Below are positions 37,079 to 49,264 of a DNA stretch of 64,000 bases, piece by piece. The notes beneath the pieces are model-generated. The model had not been told where the DNA came from. It did no database searches and saw nothing but the letters and a program-made list of their open reading frames with translations. The translations under genes and the position numbers were made by a program. How positions within the stretch are numbered: position 1 is the first letter of the stretch; the number at the start of each line of letters is the position of its first letter. The stretch is from Trissonchulus latispiculum (taxonomy: Eukaryota > Nematoda > Enoplea > Enoplida > Ironidae). Where the stretch lies: the NCBI GenBank assembly GCA_030248195.1, contig JASAND010022912.1, forward strand, positions 62,001-126,000, given 5' to 3'.

Positions 37079-37500
37079 GATGTAACACCCTATTCCGCAG
37101 AGAGTATTCTAGCTGGAGCGCACTAGGCCTAGTACTCGTAACAACAACACTGAGTTTGGAATTTCGTTTATTAGACAAATATCACGTTGTCTTCTCAATT
37201 TATCACGTTAACTGTACCGTACCAGGTTCTGGAGGAGGTTGGATTGTTCCCTGAAAGTTGGCGTCCGTTCTTACTCGGCGATTCTGGTTGTAAATGGGGG
37301 TAAACGGAAACTGTTGTTTAGTAACTGAGACAGCAAAGAAAAGAGATATTCAAGGTACCAGAGACGGTGAGCAGACAGCAAAAACTGAAGACTACCTTTT
37401 GCTGTTACGCTGTTTTTAAGTGCATGCTGGGGTGGTCTGGTTTTCTGTTTTTCTACACGTAGCCTCATTAATTTCTAAAGGGTTCGCCTGTCGCGCAGCA
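37079..37500 (-). repeat. Probable 5' LTR of the gypsy element (distal end uncertain)
   Basis: On the minus strand the segment ends in GTTACA and holds an AATAAA at 37,172-37,167, about 90 nt before that end, as expected for an R-U5 junction. The distal end is set provisionally near 37,500. There is no second copy in the window to define it. Confidence 0.4.
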
Positions 37501-37623
37501 TGTACGCAAACTAATTAGTCAACGATTCAAAAATGTGAATTCTCAAGCAATACTTATATTCAAGAGATTCAGTTAGGGACTGTGTAATTTTATTCTCTTT
37601 GAAGCCCTGCAACACTGTCACAT

Positions 37624-38537
37624 TGTAAAGTTTTGGCCCCAAGGACTGGATATTTGGGCGACCAAAGCACTTTACCGGGGTGCTGTGCGCTAAAGGCTGG
37701 ATACGCAGCCTGAACTGGAGATAGTTCCAGGACAACCTCGACAAGCCTCGCCAATTAGATTATGCCAAATATTCGTGAAATTTAAGTCACTCCCACTACG
37801 TTACCCCAAACCTAGGCCCTAAAGTCCCTACTTACCGAACTAAACAAACTGAACTTAGCTAGAATACAAAAGGCCAAGTGGCCGTGTTATAATATTTAAT
37901 ATGAAAAAAGGGGGAATACAATAAATTTGGACACAGACTTATTGGTTACAGGAAATTTCCAATGGGCAAAGAATCACAGAACTAGGAGGAAGCAGACCAT
38001 AAAAATAAATTGAAAATATAGGAATACTGTAAAGCCCCGATTAAATATTCGGGAACCCCCGTCTGACCTATCACCAGGTCAGAGGCCTTGTACTTTTCGA
38101 CTCCGAAGTTCCAAGGCACTCGGGAGCCCCAAATTACCAGTAAAGAGAACAGTAGATAGCATAAAATTTGGGCCAGAGAGAACGTAAAAGACACCGACCG
38201 ATTGACTCAAGCGCAAAACTAAGACTGACTGGGCTTTTTGAAAGTAACGAAAGACCACCCAGTCACGCGAGCACACGTGACCTGCCCAGCCAATCAGATT
38301 CTAGAAGAGACTTTTGAGAGAATTTCGAAACCAAACTAGACAAATTGCTGATCTATCTTCGTGCAATTACAACAAACATGAATTGTTACATAAAATTGAC
38401 ATTTTCAAACATAAATTATAAACGAACGGGGCCTTTTTAGCCGAAAAGAGATACTTAAACTAGATTTAATTTTGAGAGAAGAATCTTTTTAAATAATAAC
38501 AAAATATGACAGTAGGGCATCACCGCCCTACTGTACA
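37624..38537. mobile_element. Solo LTR, family C copy 1, ACAT target duplication
   Basis: A 914-bp segment runs from TGTAA to TACA, flanked by ACAT at 37620-37623 and 38538-38541. It aligns along its length with 46,316-47,214. The right end carries a perfect hairpin (cagtagggc, loop atcacc, gccctactg) within 6 bp of the terminus. No coding region and no internal sequence are present, so it is a solo LTR. Its relation to the neighbouring gypsy element is not shown. Confidence 0.85.
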
Positions 38538-38617
38538 ACATTGTTCCAACTGACAACACGCAGTGCAGTGAAATTTAGTGCTATTTGTATGCCCTACTTC
38601 TGGCAACTATTTGATGG

Positions 38618-38935
38618 ATGATTATGGACAGGTATAAAAGCAGTGAATTCATCAAATTAAGTTACTTAATTATAGTTCGTGAAATTGTGTTCTTTTTATC
38701 GGTTGCTCCACACGAATTCGGCCGAGACATATTTAGTGCCGAGGTTTCTACGTTTCAGAATGGCTACAGTTCTTTACGTAATTTCCAAATAGCACAATTC
38801 AAACTAGGGAATGTGGCCTGGAAAAGTGTTCAGCAGTACATCGAAGCCAAGGAAGCAGAAACAGCGGAAGACATCGAATTGAAGCAAAAGATTCAGCACA
38901 CGTTGCGAGAATACCCAGAGAATGTTGCGGAATAA
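38618..38935 (+). CDS. Hypothetical small ORF, uncertain
   Basis: A 105-residue frame with a hydrophobic stretch (LIIVREIVFFLSVAP) and an acidic, helical C-terminus (YIEAKEAETAEDIELKQKIQ). AATAAA follows at about 38,958. A TATAAAAG sequence at 38,631-38,638 falls inside the first codons, so if it is a promoter the real transcript starts later and the frame is shorter at its N-terminus or spliced. I do not recognise a family. Confidence 0.3.
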   Translation: MIMDRYKSSEFIKLSYLIIVREIVFFLSVAPHEFGRDIFSAEVSTFQNGYSSLRNFQIAQFKLGNVAWKSVQQYIEAKEAETAEDIELKQKIQHTLREYPENVAE

Positions 38936-39232
38936 CAGAACAGTTGGACTTAAAGAACAATAAAGAATGGCAAAGCTTGGAGAAGAAGCTGTGCTCCCAA
39001 GATTTGATCAAAATTCTATTTTGAAGGAACTTTTGCTGGGTACAATATGATTGTATTTGTTCTCCGCTTGACGTCTACTGAGGAAATTTGGAAACTTTAT
39101 TATGATTGTTCTACTAATTGTGAGCATTGAAGGGAGAGAATATGAATGGACAACGGTTGTGCAAGTGCGTTAAGAAATGAACCCTGAACTCTAATTACAT
39201 ACATACTAGTAAATGGTCAGCTCTTACCACAT

Positions 39233-39430
39233 AGTTATCTGGCATGCCAGATAGCAAAATGTGATTAGAAAGACTTTATTTGACTATCCGGCATGCCAGA
39301 TAGTTATCTTGTGTGAATTTGAAGGCATTTTGTCTATCTGGCGGAAAGTATCTTTCTAATCACATTTTGCTTAGTGGCATGCCAGATTACTATCTGGCAA
39401 GAATTTTATGCCAGGCAGCTATCTGGCAGA
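39233..39430. repeat. Palindrome cluster, candidate small foldback element
   Basis: The 18-bp perfect palindrome TATCTGGCATGCCAGATA at about 39,236, plus several whole or half copies of TCTGGCA/TGCCAGA, fill 200 bp. A 20-bp inverted pair (gcaaaatgtgattagaaaga at about 39,254 and its complement at about 39,351) makes the whole segment fold on itself. No ORF is present and no target duplication was identified. Confidence 0.6.
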
Positions 39431-40480
39431 TTTGTATATTTGGCTTAGACATATACAACAAACCCGTGACAATTTGGAAATTATTATTTAAATTTAATTC
39501 ATATCCTGTATACACTACCCGAATTTCCATTTAGCAAACTTTGAAATATTTGGGTAGTCAAGAAGCAGTCCAATACTTTGAATACTTCAGACAAAAGAGC
39601 ACAGCTAGCAATAAAGGCAAGTTCACAAATTTACTTTGTTTAATAACGTTTATTGTGTTTTGATCTACCAAAGTTTGCAGAAGTTATCTACATACTTGCA
39701 ATTTGCAAAATTTGAATGAGGCGAAGAAAGTGTTTACACAAACAGGAATCCATCAATTGCATCAAAATTAAACGATAAATTCATTTGTCGCAACCATTTA
39801 AAATTCCAGCTCGTTCTATACAAGACAACTGTATTTTTATAGCATTAGTATAATGTACCCTATTAAACGCCATTTACTTTACGGATTGGTATAAAACAGG
39901 TTTTGCAATTTTACGTTTTGAAATCATCTAGGTGTGCATGCAAATTCTTTAAAATCATGTTGTTCTAGAGCCATTTTGGTATCACATGTTACGCAAGACT
40001 TATTCTGAACTATTTTTGCTCCCTCAACCATTTTAATTATTGTAGCCAATCGCTATTCATGTCTCCTGTATGTTGATAATTTGTACCTCGTCTCAAATTT
40101 AATATTTGTATTTCGGTATAAAGTACTGGTGTAAATATGCAGTGAAGCTTAGTATTGTGGTTTATAATTGTTGCTATTACTTAGTAATAGATCAGTATTA
40201 TCTTTCTTAACCAATTCAATTTCATGTCTCGCTATCCTGTTATGACCGAATCCAACACTAGTGACGCTACGAATACTGCGTTCCCAGAACCAGTTTCATC
40301 CACTGCCGCGAAGTGAAACGTAGACGGGTTCGACGGTTCCAGTGGTAGTCACAATGGTGGTTCCGCTGGTCACCAATCGAAACAAAGTTCTGACAGACAC
40401 CAAACGGGCAGCGGATTAATGTAAATTTTTCACTTAAACATGTTTTCGTATTCTTCAATTCCGAATTTAACTTGTATTTA
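39431..40480. other. Intergenic, nothing recognised
   Basis: AT-rich sequence without a convincing exon, RNA gene or repeat structure. Confidence 0.4.
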
Positions 40481-40481
40481 G

Positions 40482-40566
40482 TCCAGAGCCGCCGTCTGTG
40501 CTGTCCGTGGACTTTGTTGTGGTTGGTGGAACGGTCTAACCATTAGCAGCTCAAATTGCTGAAGCT
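40482..40566 (+). pseudogene. Possible degenerate exon, GMC-oxidoreductase-like FAD motif
   Basis: Between a cttgtatttag acceptor and a GTAAG donor, the frame reads SVLSVDFVVVGGTV, a stop, then PLAAQIAEA. This resembles the FAD-binding start (DFVVVGGGTAG) of GMC oxidoreductases, with the second half of the glycine motif lost and one in-frame stop. It is a short match and could be chance. Confidence 0.25.
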
Positions 40567-40569
40567 GTA

Positions 40570-43184
40570 AGAAAAGTGAAAATGTAACATTTTGTTAAAT
40601 TTTTGTTGAACTTAATAATTATGGATGATTAAACGTGTATTAACGTGGAACTACGCATTTGTTTAACATAAATTTCAGATTTTCTAAGTAATTAATTAGG
40701 CTAACTAAAACTAACACTATCCATAACTTTCTTGCCTGCTCTCTCCCTATGAGATAGCGATCAGCCACTTAAAATTTCAACAGCTCAGTAGTTCTAATGG
40801 AAATGTAGAGAAGTGTCCATCTTTATTTTAGGAATGTAGCAAACTTCGTCATGAAATAGTGTACTAGGAATGAATTCAGTGTGAGGAAAGCAGCGGTACG
40901 GCATTCTCAAATTGCCAGTGCTAGTAGTATTGAAAATAATAACATTAGTTCTATGCTGCAGAAAATATAAAGTCTGCAGACTAGCAGGCTGCAATTGTAT
41001 TTCATTTAGGTAGTAAGATTAAATTCCATTTGAAAACTGTATGATATCTATTTGATGAATACACTAGTAGTGACCCAGCTTATGCTAGTTGGTTGCCTAC
41101 TTGCCTGATTTCAGAGTCAATCAAATTGAACCCAACTGACGTTAAAAGGATTAAAACTGACGATTAGGAAATATTATTATTCATAGAAATGAAAAACCAC
41201 AGCACAAGTTAACATAACAAACACGTTCTAAGTGAATTTTTGTAGTTTGGAGAATTTGTGCACAACTTCCGCATCCAACCCACATTAAATTTGTCGGAAT
41301 AAGGAAATTCAATCAGAAGGCTAATTCGTTACCTCTGCTTTGTTACCCTAATTTTGCGTAAACAAAGCAAAAGATTTAAATACATTATGGCAAAGACAAT
41401 TTTCAGAATGCGACATGTGTATGCAGAATAAGCTATGTAAACGTTACAATAGAGATTTCAGTTTGGGTGCAATTATTCCTACTATTTTTTCTGCGAATTT
41501 TTGGTGACTGTTTTAAATTTGTGTTTGAAAGGCTGACAAAGACAAGCAAATCTTACAACTTTTTCGGGTAATACGTTTGCCCAAATTTCGCTGATTACGC
41601 TGATTACTTTGCTCCCGCTCTAGTAAATGGTATATGTTATGACTAGAATTTTTGGGCGCAAATTTTGGGTGCCAACGTGACTCCATGGTTTGCTACGCGT
41701 TTAAAATAACTCAGGCTGAAATAACTAATTAAATAACTTAAAATTAACTTTCAGCCATAAATGATGATCATAATTATAAAAGAAATCCATGCATTGAATT
41801 TCGGGAATGGGGAATGATAAAATCATAAATGTTAATCGTAAATACATATTTTTGCCAAAATTCATGAAACAGTCGTACACTGAATTGAGGACTTTGAGAA
41901 GGCCGACTTAACCATGGAATTTGTTGCTGAAAAACAAATAGTAACATTGTAGTAGTAGTAGTAACATAGTAACATAGTAACAAGGCCGTTGTGATGGGAA
42001 CTGAGAGTTACATATTACTTTTCAGCTACGGCAGAGAACGCCGTAGTTACGTTGTGCTCGTAGTGTCGCTTTCACGCTACGATCGTATACCATTAGTTGG
42101 GTCCCCAGTCGAATCCCTTGTTTCTTCGTATCTCATCAAATTTACGGAATCTTTGATACCGAGCCCCAGTGTGCTACTGAAAGGGAAAACTAAGGTCCGC
42201 AAGTGCAGGATCATTTCTTTAATATGATTCGGTTGAACCTATGGAGTAGCTTTTATCACAGCACAATTAGAACCAACGTTGTCGACAAAAACAGTTTACA
42301 GCTAAGGCTGGAAATAAAGATGATAAAACAGAAAGAAACAAGAACAAGAACAGTAGGACTTACAGAATGTCCTTGCACATTTTTAATTTTAAATTTAAAA
42401 ATATGAGAAACTTAACCAGTCAAACAGAAGAGTTTAAGAAAGTGTTTAATTTGACAAATTAACCAGCTCCAGCTCGTAGTCAACTAATTGTGACATAACA
42501 TGGATAGGCTGTAATTACAGAGATATTACTATGCTATGCATTATTGATATTATTATCTATTAATTATTATGTATTACTGATTAATGTAACAATCAATAGT
42601 AATGGATCCATTGAAAAGGCAGACTGCTGTTATCTATTTTGGCAGAATCAAAAGTGCCAAATGATCGGAACAGTTTAGAAACGAAATGAACAGCAGCATA
42701 ACCGCAACGTCAGTTTTTCCTATAACTTAAGGTCTCAGAAGCATATGAATATCGAACGAAAACAAGACAGATTTAAGCTTAAATATAAAATCTTGCATTT
42801 TTAGTGGAGAAAACATTTCTTTGGGAGTTTCAACTTGTACAATCCGAAAATATTCTTAGTTTACACCTATCGGTTAAGCTTTGTGGTATACAGCACTTTT
42901 AACCAAAGCTATTGCAGATCCTTGCTTACACTTGAAAGTTATCAATTTTAAGGTGGTGATTCCGTTTGGAGATATCAACTTTGAACTATGGTTACTCATC
43001 CACTACTGGGATGTAAGAAGCCATCTTTATATCAAAATGGAGCTTACATTTTCTCTTTCTAATGAATACAATGAAACAAATTTTCGAATTTGAAAAAGCA
43101 TTTAACGGATTTTTGAAGAAGTGCAATATTCAGATTTCTTGCAGGTTGAAATGATTTTTTCGAAAGATATTGGTTATATCGTTC
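40570..43184. other. Intergenic, nothing firm recognised
   Basis: AT-rich with scattered short open frames that lack motifs. A small perfect hairpin, ctacggc-agagaac-gccgtag, lies near 42,026. A short GTA/AACATA repeat lies at about 41,943-41,981. Confidence 0.4.
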
Positions 43185-43482
43185 GATTCCTCTATCAAAT
43201 ACCTGGGGACTTTTCAGTTGTTATGAAATCCCTATTCGTAAGGTTGAAATTACCAAAAATGTATGCGCAAACTGGGTTTTGCCTACTTTTGTAGTTTTCC
43301 TGCTTTGGCAAGCGACCACTCTAGGTAAAAAGCAGCAATCCGACCAACGAAAAAGGGTCCCGCAGTATTTTTGCGTAAAACACATCTGCTAAGTAGCAAC
43401 CCACTAGCATTCAAACTAAATGCTCAACAATCGCTGGAAAATTTGGTCGTGTTTATACAAACATTGCATTTTTTATAATTGC
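43185..43482 (+). repeat. Dispersed repeat family B, copy 2, interrupted by an LTR
   Basis: This is related to 14,085-14,410 on the same strand up to the point where the segment starting TGTAATGTGGG begins at 43,483. The truncation at that exact base supports insertion of the LTR into an older repeat. Confidence 0.5.
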
Positions 43483-44813
43483 TGTAATGTGGGTAATAGC
43501 GTCCCCGCTATCACCCCCTTTCCAAGTCCTTTCCTAATTCCCACTTTCGCTGTTTTTCCTAAAACTTCCCCAAAATCCCCAAAACTTCCCATAAATATTG
43601 TATTTTTATAATTGTTGGGAAGCCCGATAATTATGTATTAGTTTGTATGTAAAATCCCCCCTAAAATACTGTGCAGTGCTAACTTTATGCTCATCTTTTG
43701 AAAATTATCTAAAATTACTTATTTAGGAGCGTAAACTTAACATTGCACGTATTTCCAATTCTTGTTGGCTTAGCGAAGATAGACCCTCCCGTTCCCAACG
43801 CATAACAAAATTCTCCTTGAATGATGACATCATCCTTTCGTCAGTTGGGAGTTTTGTCAAGTCACAGAGCGGTCGGTTTCCTAGATTGGGGGTCCCTCCT
43901 TTCGCGTTCCTACACCTAAAGCGTAAGTCTTTCTCTTTGTTTTTTTTTCCTTTAAAAACTTCTTTAACTCACCTTTTCTAATCCCCTGGTTCTGTCTTAA
44001 CCCCCCTTTCAATTTATTTTGCCCGTTAACTCCTAACTCCCCCTCCCCCTCTCCGTCCTAATTTGCGGGGTTGCCCCCGTTCCCCCTGGGTCTAACTTTA
44101 CTAGCTAACCCCCCTCCCCCCAGCTTTATTGTATTTTCCCATTGCCCGTACTGTTGCTGGTCCCCCTTCCCCTCTGTTTATATTCCCATTTGTGCCTTCT
44201 GTCCTTGTTTGTTTTGCGGGTAGCCCGCTATTTTGCCTGTCCTACCTGGGTAGCCCGGAAGGATTTCCCTGTTATAATTTGCCCTGCGTTATCCCATTAA
44301 ATCAGCCAGTTGGTCTTTTGCCTATTTAATTTAATTGTTATTACTAAGCTTTAACTAGATTTTGATCTCTTTTCCTAGCTAGGTAGAGCTCTGGGATTAG
44401 CCCGGAGCTGATTTATATCTGAGTTTAATTTGTGTGTGTGATTCCCCATTTGGTTAGGCGCCCCGTTGGCGTCCCCCAAAAATTATCTGTCCCCCATTGG
44501 CGAGGCAAGTCGGTGGAAAAGAGCCGCCTGGACTAAATATCTCCACCCGCAGTCGCTGGTCAGCGTTCTTGCGCACAGTTCCCTTGTAAAATTTGGGGCG
44601 TGAGCTCAGAGGTTTAATTCCCTAGCTCCCCCATATTTTACATTGCAGCCTATATGATAGCAGATGTAATGATCATGCCTGTATTTATTGGCATTTGTGA
44701 GACCCTTAAAGTGACGGCCTTAATAGTTTAATTGTATAGCTTGCATATCTCTTGTTTTTCTCATTTTCACATATCCTGTATCTCCCAAGTCCCAAGGGTC
44801 CCAAAATGTGACA
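43483..44813. mobile_element. Probable solo LTR, pyrimidine-rich
   Basis: A 1,331-bp segment begins TGTAATGTG and ends AATGTGACA. The flanks are ATTGC at 43478-43482 and GTTGC at 44814-44818, a 5-bp duplication with one mismatch. The interior is C- and T-rich on the plus strand, with no ORF of significance. Frames such as 44,129-44,329 are compositional. The internal part of the element is missing, so it is read as a solo LTR of an unidentified family. Confidence 0.6.
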
Positions 44814-46315
44814 GTTGCGTTTGTTGTTAAACATTCCCTATAATAATTCTTCATAGGTGGCTCCGACATGTGTTACACATAGGAAAACGAAAAGTTAGGA
44901 AAAACAAGGTTGAATGAAGTTCTGACTTACAACAATGTTAGCAAAGAAATATTTCATCATGGCCTGAACAAACCGTTCACTGCACAGGTTTCGTGTGTAA
45001 ATATTAACACAGTACCAAAGTAGAAGTACAATTTGTATACGCTCATTCTGAATATATCACCCTCGTAAATAGTTCAGTTTTGTTACCGCTTTTGCGTTTT
45101 ACCTCAAAATACATCAGTTTTCCAAATGTTTAGATATAATGCTCCAGAGGTCGGTTGCAACAAGAAAGCTGTGCCAATTCGCAGATATGCATCAAAGACG
45201 TGTACTAAGTTTTTCTCAAATTGCTGGTGTTTAACTGTGGATGCGTGCATCAGTAGCTAAAGTCAAAAACAGCAAATTTTTAATTTTTCCAAATATAGAC
45301 ATATTTAATATCAAATTATAGCTCTTGATGTCCTGGACATTCATCTTTTTATGCACCAAGTTTCTACAAACAGCATGTGAAAGTTAGAGCGAGTTCAAGT
45401 TATAAGACGAAATTAGCTTTTACCAAATCGCTCAAATCCCCGTTTCTTGCTCGGTGATTGGTTTGTCATTGTAATTTATATAGTAGGAAATACATTACGC
45501 GTATATGCTGTAAATTGATGTATTTGGCATGCCGTAAACTTTTGTCATGCTATGTGCACGCGACTTGTAGCCCTCAGCGTGGCATACTGATGTAAATACT
45601 AAATTGTACGGACTTGAATTGCAATGTCTCTTCACTGGCTGGACCCCGGTCCCTAAAAACGTTGTCTTGTTTTCGGGGACATATGAAATATACAGATCCT
45701 AGCTTGAAACTGGAAAAATGTTTTTTACAGAAAAGCGCATAAACCTAATTTTAAATGGAAACACAAAGTTGTTTATTTGATGTCTGATGTCGTGAGCAAA
45801 CGTGATTTAAGCAAATACCTAGGTAATACTTTTTTCTATGTGGCTATCAAAATGGTAAAATTGAAAATGGCAGTGATTTGAAAACTCACTCTCTCTTTAC
45901 ACCAGGGATTATTAGGAGTCAGTTGATAATCGTGTATTCGTACTATTACAATTTGTCTTTCCTTTGAAGTTCATCCCATTCATTACAAATTTCACTGTCG
46001 CCTTCGTCAATTATTTTAATGTTTAATATGACGTATTATTAACTGGTCGAATTCTTCCGTGTTATTTCTTATAGTGCAACTTATCAAAATTTTGAAAGGA
46101 CTAGTCAAAGAGTAGAAATTTAAAACAAAACTACGTTGTCCATATTAAACCAAGTGCAACTTATCAAAAATTTAGCAATACTAGACAAAGAGAAGAAATT
46201 TCAAACTAAACTACATCGTCTGCATTAAACTAGGACACGTCATGTTGAAGTCTTAGAAAATATAAATTGTCTTAAAAGGAAATGCCGTAAAACTTGAACT
46301 TGATAAGGACAATAG
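44814..46315. other. Intergenic, nothing recognised
   Basis: AT-rich sequence, no gene or clear repeat seen. Two related 40-bp phrases, caacttatcaaaattttga... and caacttatcaaaaatttag..., lie at about 46,077 and 46,157 as a diverged direct duplication. Confidence 0.4.
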
Positions 46316-47214
46316 TGTAACGTTTTTGCCCCCAGAGACTGGATATTGGGCGGCCAAAGACCTTTACTGGGGTTCTGTGCGCTAGAGGCTGGATACGCAA
46401 CCTGGACTTGGAGATAGTTCCAAACCAACCTCGACAAGCCTCGCCAATAATACTATACCACCAGTTGTGTGACTGTGACACATAGTTCATCCCCTAAAGA
46501 CCAGAGACTAACCCCAATAATTTCCTAGGCGGACCTACCTACCGAACTAATACAACTAATTCTTAGCTAAAATACACAAGGCCAAGTGGCCGTATTACAC
46601 GTATTACAAAATTTAATATAAAGAGAGGAGGGGGGAATTAATACCAGAATATAGGAAACAGTACAGGACTTACAAATTTATGAATCCAAAAATAAGCTTA
46701 GAAATCATCATAAATCGCACAAATATGGCAGAAGCAGGAGCATAAATTTATACCAGACCGGAATTAAGTTGGCGGAGGCCCCCTTAAGACAACTCTACTA
46801 TCCTAACCCGGATTTCGAATGCGCTGAGGGCCCCGACCAAAACTGGTAAAGCAAACACAATAAATTTTGAGTGAGAAATCGCGGACTAAAAAGCGACCGA
46901 CCAGCGTGAAAGAATGAACCAGACTGACTGAAAGAAGGCTGGAGGCAGCCATAGTGATTACAAAATCACGTGACATGCCTCCAGCCAATAGAATTTTGAC
47001 AAACTTTTAGAAAAGAATTTTGAGCGTAACTAGGGAAATGCATGATCTATCTTTGCACAAATACTGACAATTACAACATTTCAAATTAAAATTATAGGTT
47101 ATCGGGGCATTTTTGACGAAAACAAGATACATAAACTAGGATTAATTTTGAATGAAGAATCTTTTTAAATAATAAGCGAAATATGACAGTAGGGCATCTC
47201 CGCCCTACTGTACA
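46316..47214. mobile_element. Solo LTR, family C copy 2, ATAG target duplication
   Basis: An 899-bp segment from TGTAA to TACA is flanked by exact ATAG copies at 46312-46315 and 47215-47218. It matches 37,624-38,537, including the terminal hairpin (cagtagggc/gccctactg). The two copies differ by scattered substitutions and small indels, so they are separate, fairly old insertions. Confidence 0.85.
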
Positions 47215-47218
47215 ATAG

Positions 47219-49261
47219 CACCCTCTGAAAATTGCAGACTTAGAATAAAGTGCTGAATCTAAATTTAAATTGGCTGTATTGTATGTAACTTTATATAACC
47301 TAGGATTAGTCTATTACAGATTTCTGATGATCCAGACATCAGACACATCAGAATATATCTCTGGTATCAGATATTTCTGATATTTCTATAACATAAGATT
47401 TCAACGTCGAAGGTTTCTGCATGCATGTTTTGTCAACTAAATCTCATTAAAATATCTTTAGCTTAACTCTACTTATAAATTTTGGTGGTCACAAAATAAT
47501 TGGTCATTTATTGATTTGTGATATATTCAACAACATACTTTGACATAACTTAGTTCAAATGCTTTGACTAAGTTTGAATTTAGATTTTCAGTAAACCTTC
47601 AGACTATGGAACTAACAAGAGTAGCGTCTTTACTGTTGCGGTTGTCCTAGAATTATCAGTCTCGCGTGAATTCTCTCTGCACTGCGAGCTTCATCTTTAG
47701 TAACACTTTCTATTGAAGGTAGGAAATAATTATTTTTACCGTTATTTTATTATTTGACAGGACGTATCAGAATTGACCTTATTTGACCAGAGTGGTAGTA
47801 TGTGGCCAATTGCTGTAGATAGACCATTGCATAATACTTAAATTAGGTGGTAACTAATGAAGGCCCTTAAACAAGGCAGTCATTTGATAGAATTCTAAAC
47901 TGTATTCAAATTATAAACGATCATGTGTAGCCAAATCTGTTTTCACTGTATCACGTTGGCGTTCCTTATTTTGAATTCGAAATTTATTTACAGTGGAGGA
48001 GCCAATCGCAATGCTACCTTGAAAACTGCGCTCGGTAAAGTCTCATTGACCACTTGAAGATGATAAGACCACCAAACACAGATGAAGGTTGCCTATTTAC
48101 AAGGACAATTAATTAAAATTAAAGAAAAATACTAATTCAGCTGTTCTGGTTATTGAATGAGTATTTTTCATTTGCCGTTCCCAGTTTCTTTTTAGTTTCA
48201 ATGAACGTACTAACACACATCGGATTAACTAAAAAACATCAGTTCTATGCGTCTTGGAAAATATACTGTAACACTGGACATACGTATTGTTGCAACATAC
48301 AACTTACATAATTTTGTTTTTAATATAATGTCTTTAAAACTACAGTAAATGTACATGTAAATGTTGACGATGTTGACATAAATAGCGCTGACACAGATTA
48401 CGTAAAAACGGGCTGTCGAGGCCCCTTGGTTTACTGATGAACTAATAAACTAAACTTTCTTAGAGAGGTGTCTAGTTGTTCATCCCTTGAGGACCCGCAA
48501 CAGTAACTTGTAATACTGATCAAAACTACGCAGGTATACCTTTATGTATATAACTTGGAAAACATCACAAAATTAAAAACCTGACAAAACCTCGAAGAAT
48601 TTGACTAACCTACTTCATATTCTCGATTCTCCTTTTCTCTCTTTTCTAATTACCCTTTCAGGGGCCCAGGTTATGTAAAAAGGAAGGATGAGTTGACGTC
48701 AAAACGCAGTTTGAAGAATAAAGTATCTTTTATCAGTCGTATTGCTCGTCGTTGTCGTCGTCTTTCAATCAATTCTCGTCGTCGCCTGTCAATTCTATTA
48801 ACGTCCCCATTTAAACTAGTACTGAAACAAACTACTCATTCAAGATTGATCCATTCAGAACAAAATATATTAGAGAAATTACAAAAGCAACTACAAATCC
48901 ACACCTGAGAAGAAACACCTTACTCAAACGTAATTGTACAATCTGAAGCCTCGAACGTATTGTTCTAACTATTACAATAAACCGTTACAATAACAAGATA
49001 CATAGTGGTACTTTTCAAATTCTAAACTAATACTTTCCATGAATTTGGAGGAATCCCTACGACATATACATTGTTTAAGTTCACATTTTTTGGTTGAACG
49101 AAGGACACAAGCAAACCAACGCCCAACCAACCAAAAGTGATTCTGATACAGAAAGCTAAATAAAAATAAAATTTGCAGTGGAAACTTGATGCAGACTTTA
49201 ATATTTTTAAGGTAGTATTCTTTTGTAATGGAGAAGTGTAAGTTTTGGCAAGCGAACGTTA
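47219..49261. other. Intergenic, nothing firm recognised
   Basis: No exon with family resemblance was found. The Arg-rich frame at 48,693-48,908 is low complexity and probably chance. Confidence 0.4.
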
Positions 49262-49264
49262 TTA

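Noticed and set aside
37624..38541. Helitron interpretation of the hairpin-ended repeats at 37.6 and 46.3 kb
   Set aside because: Both copies have exact 4-bp target duplications and TGTA...TACA ends, which Helitrons do not have.
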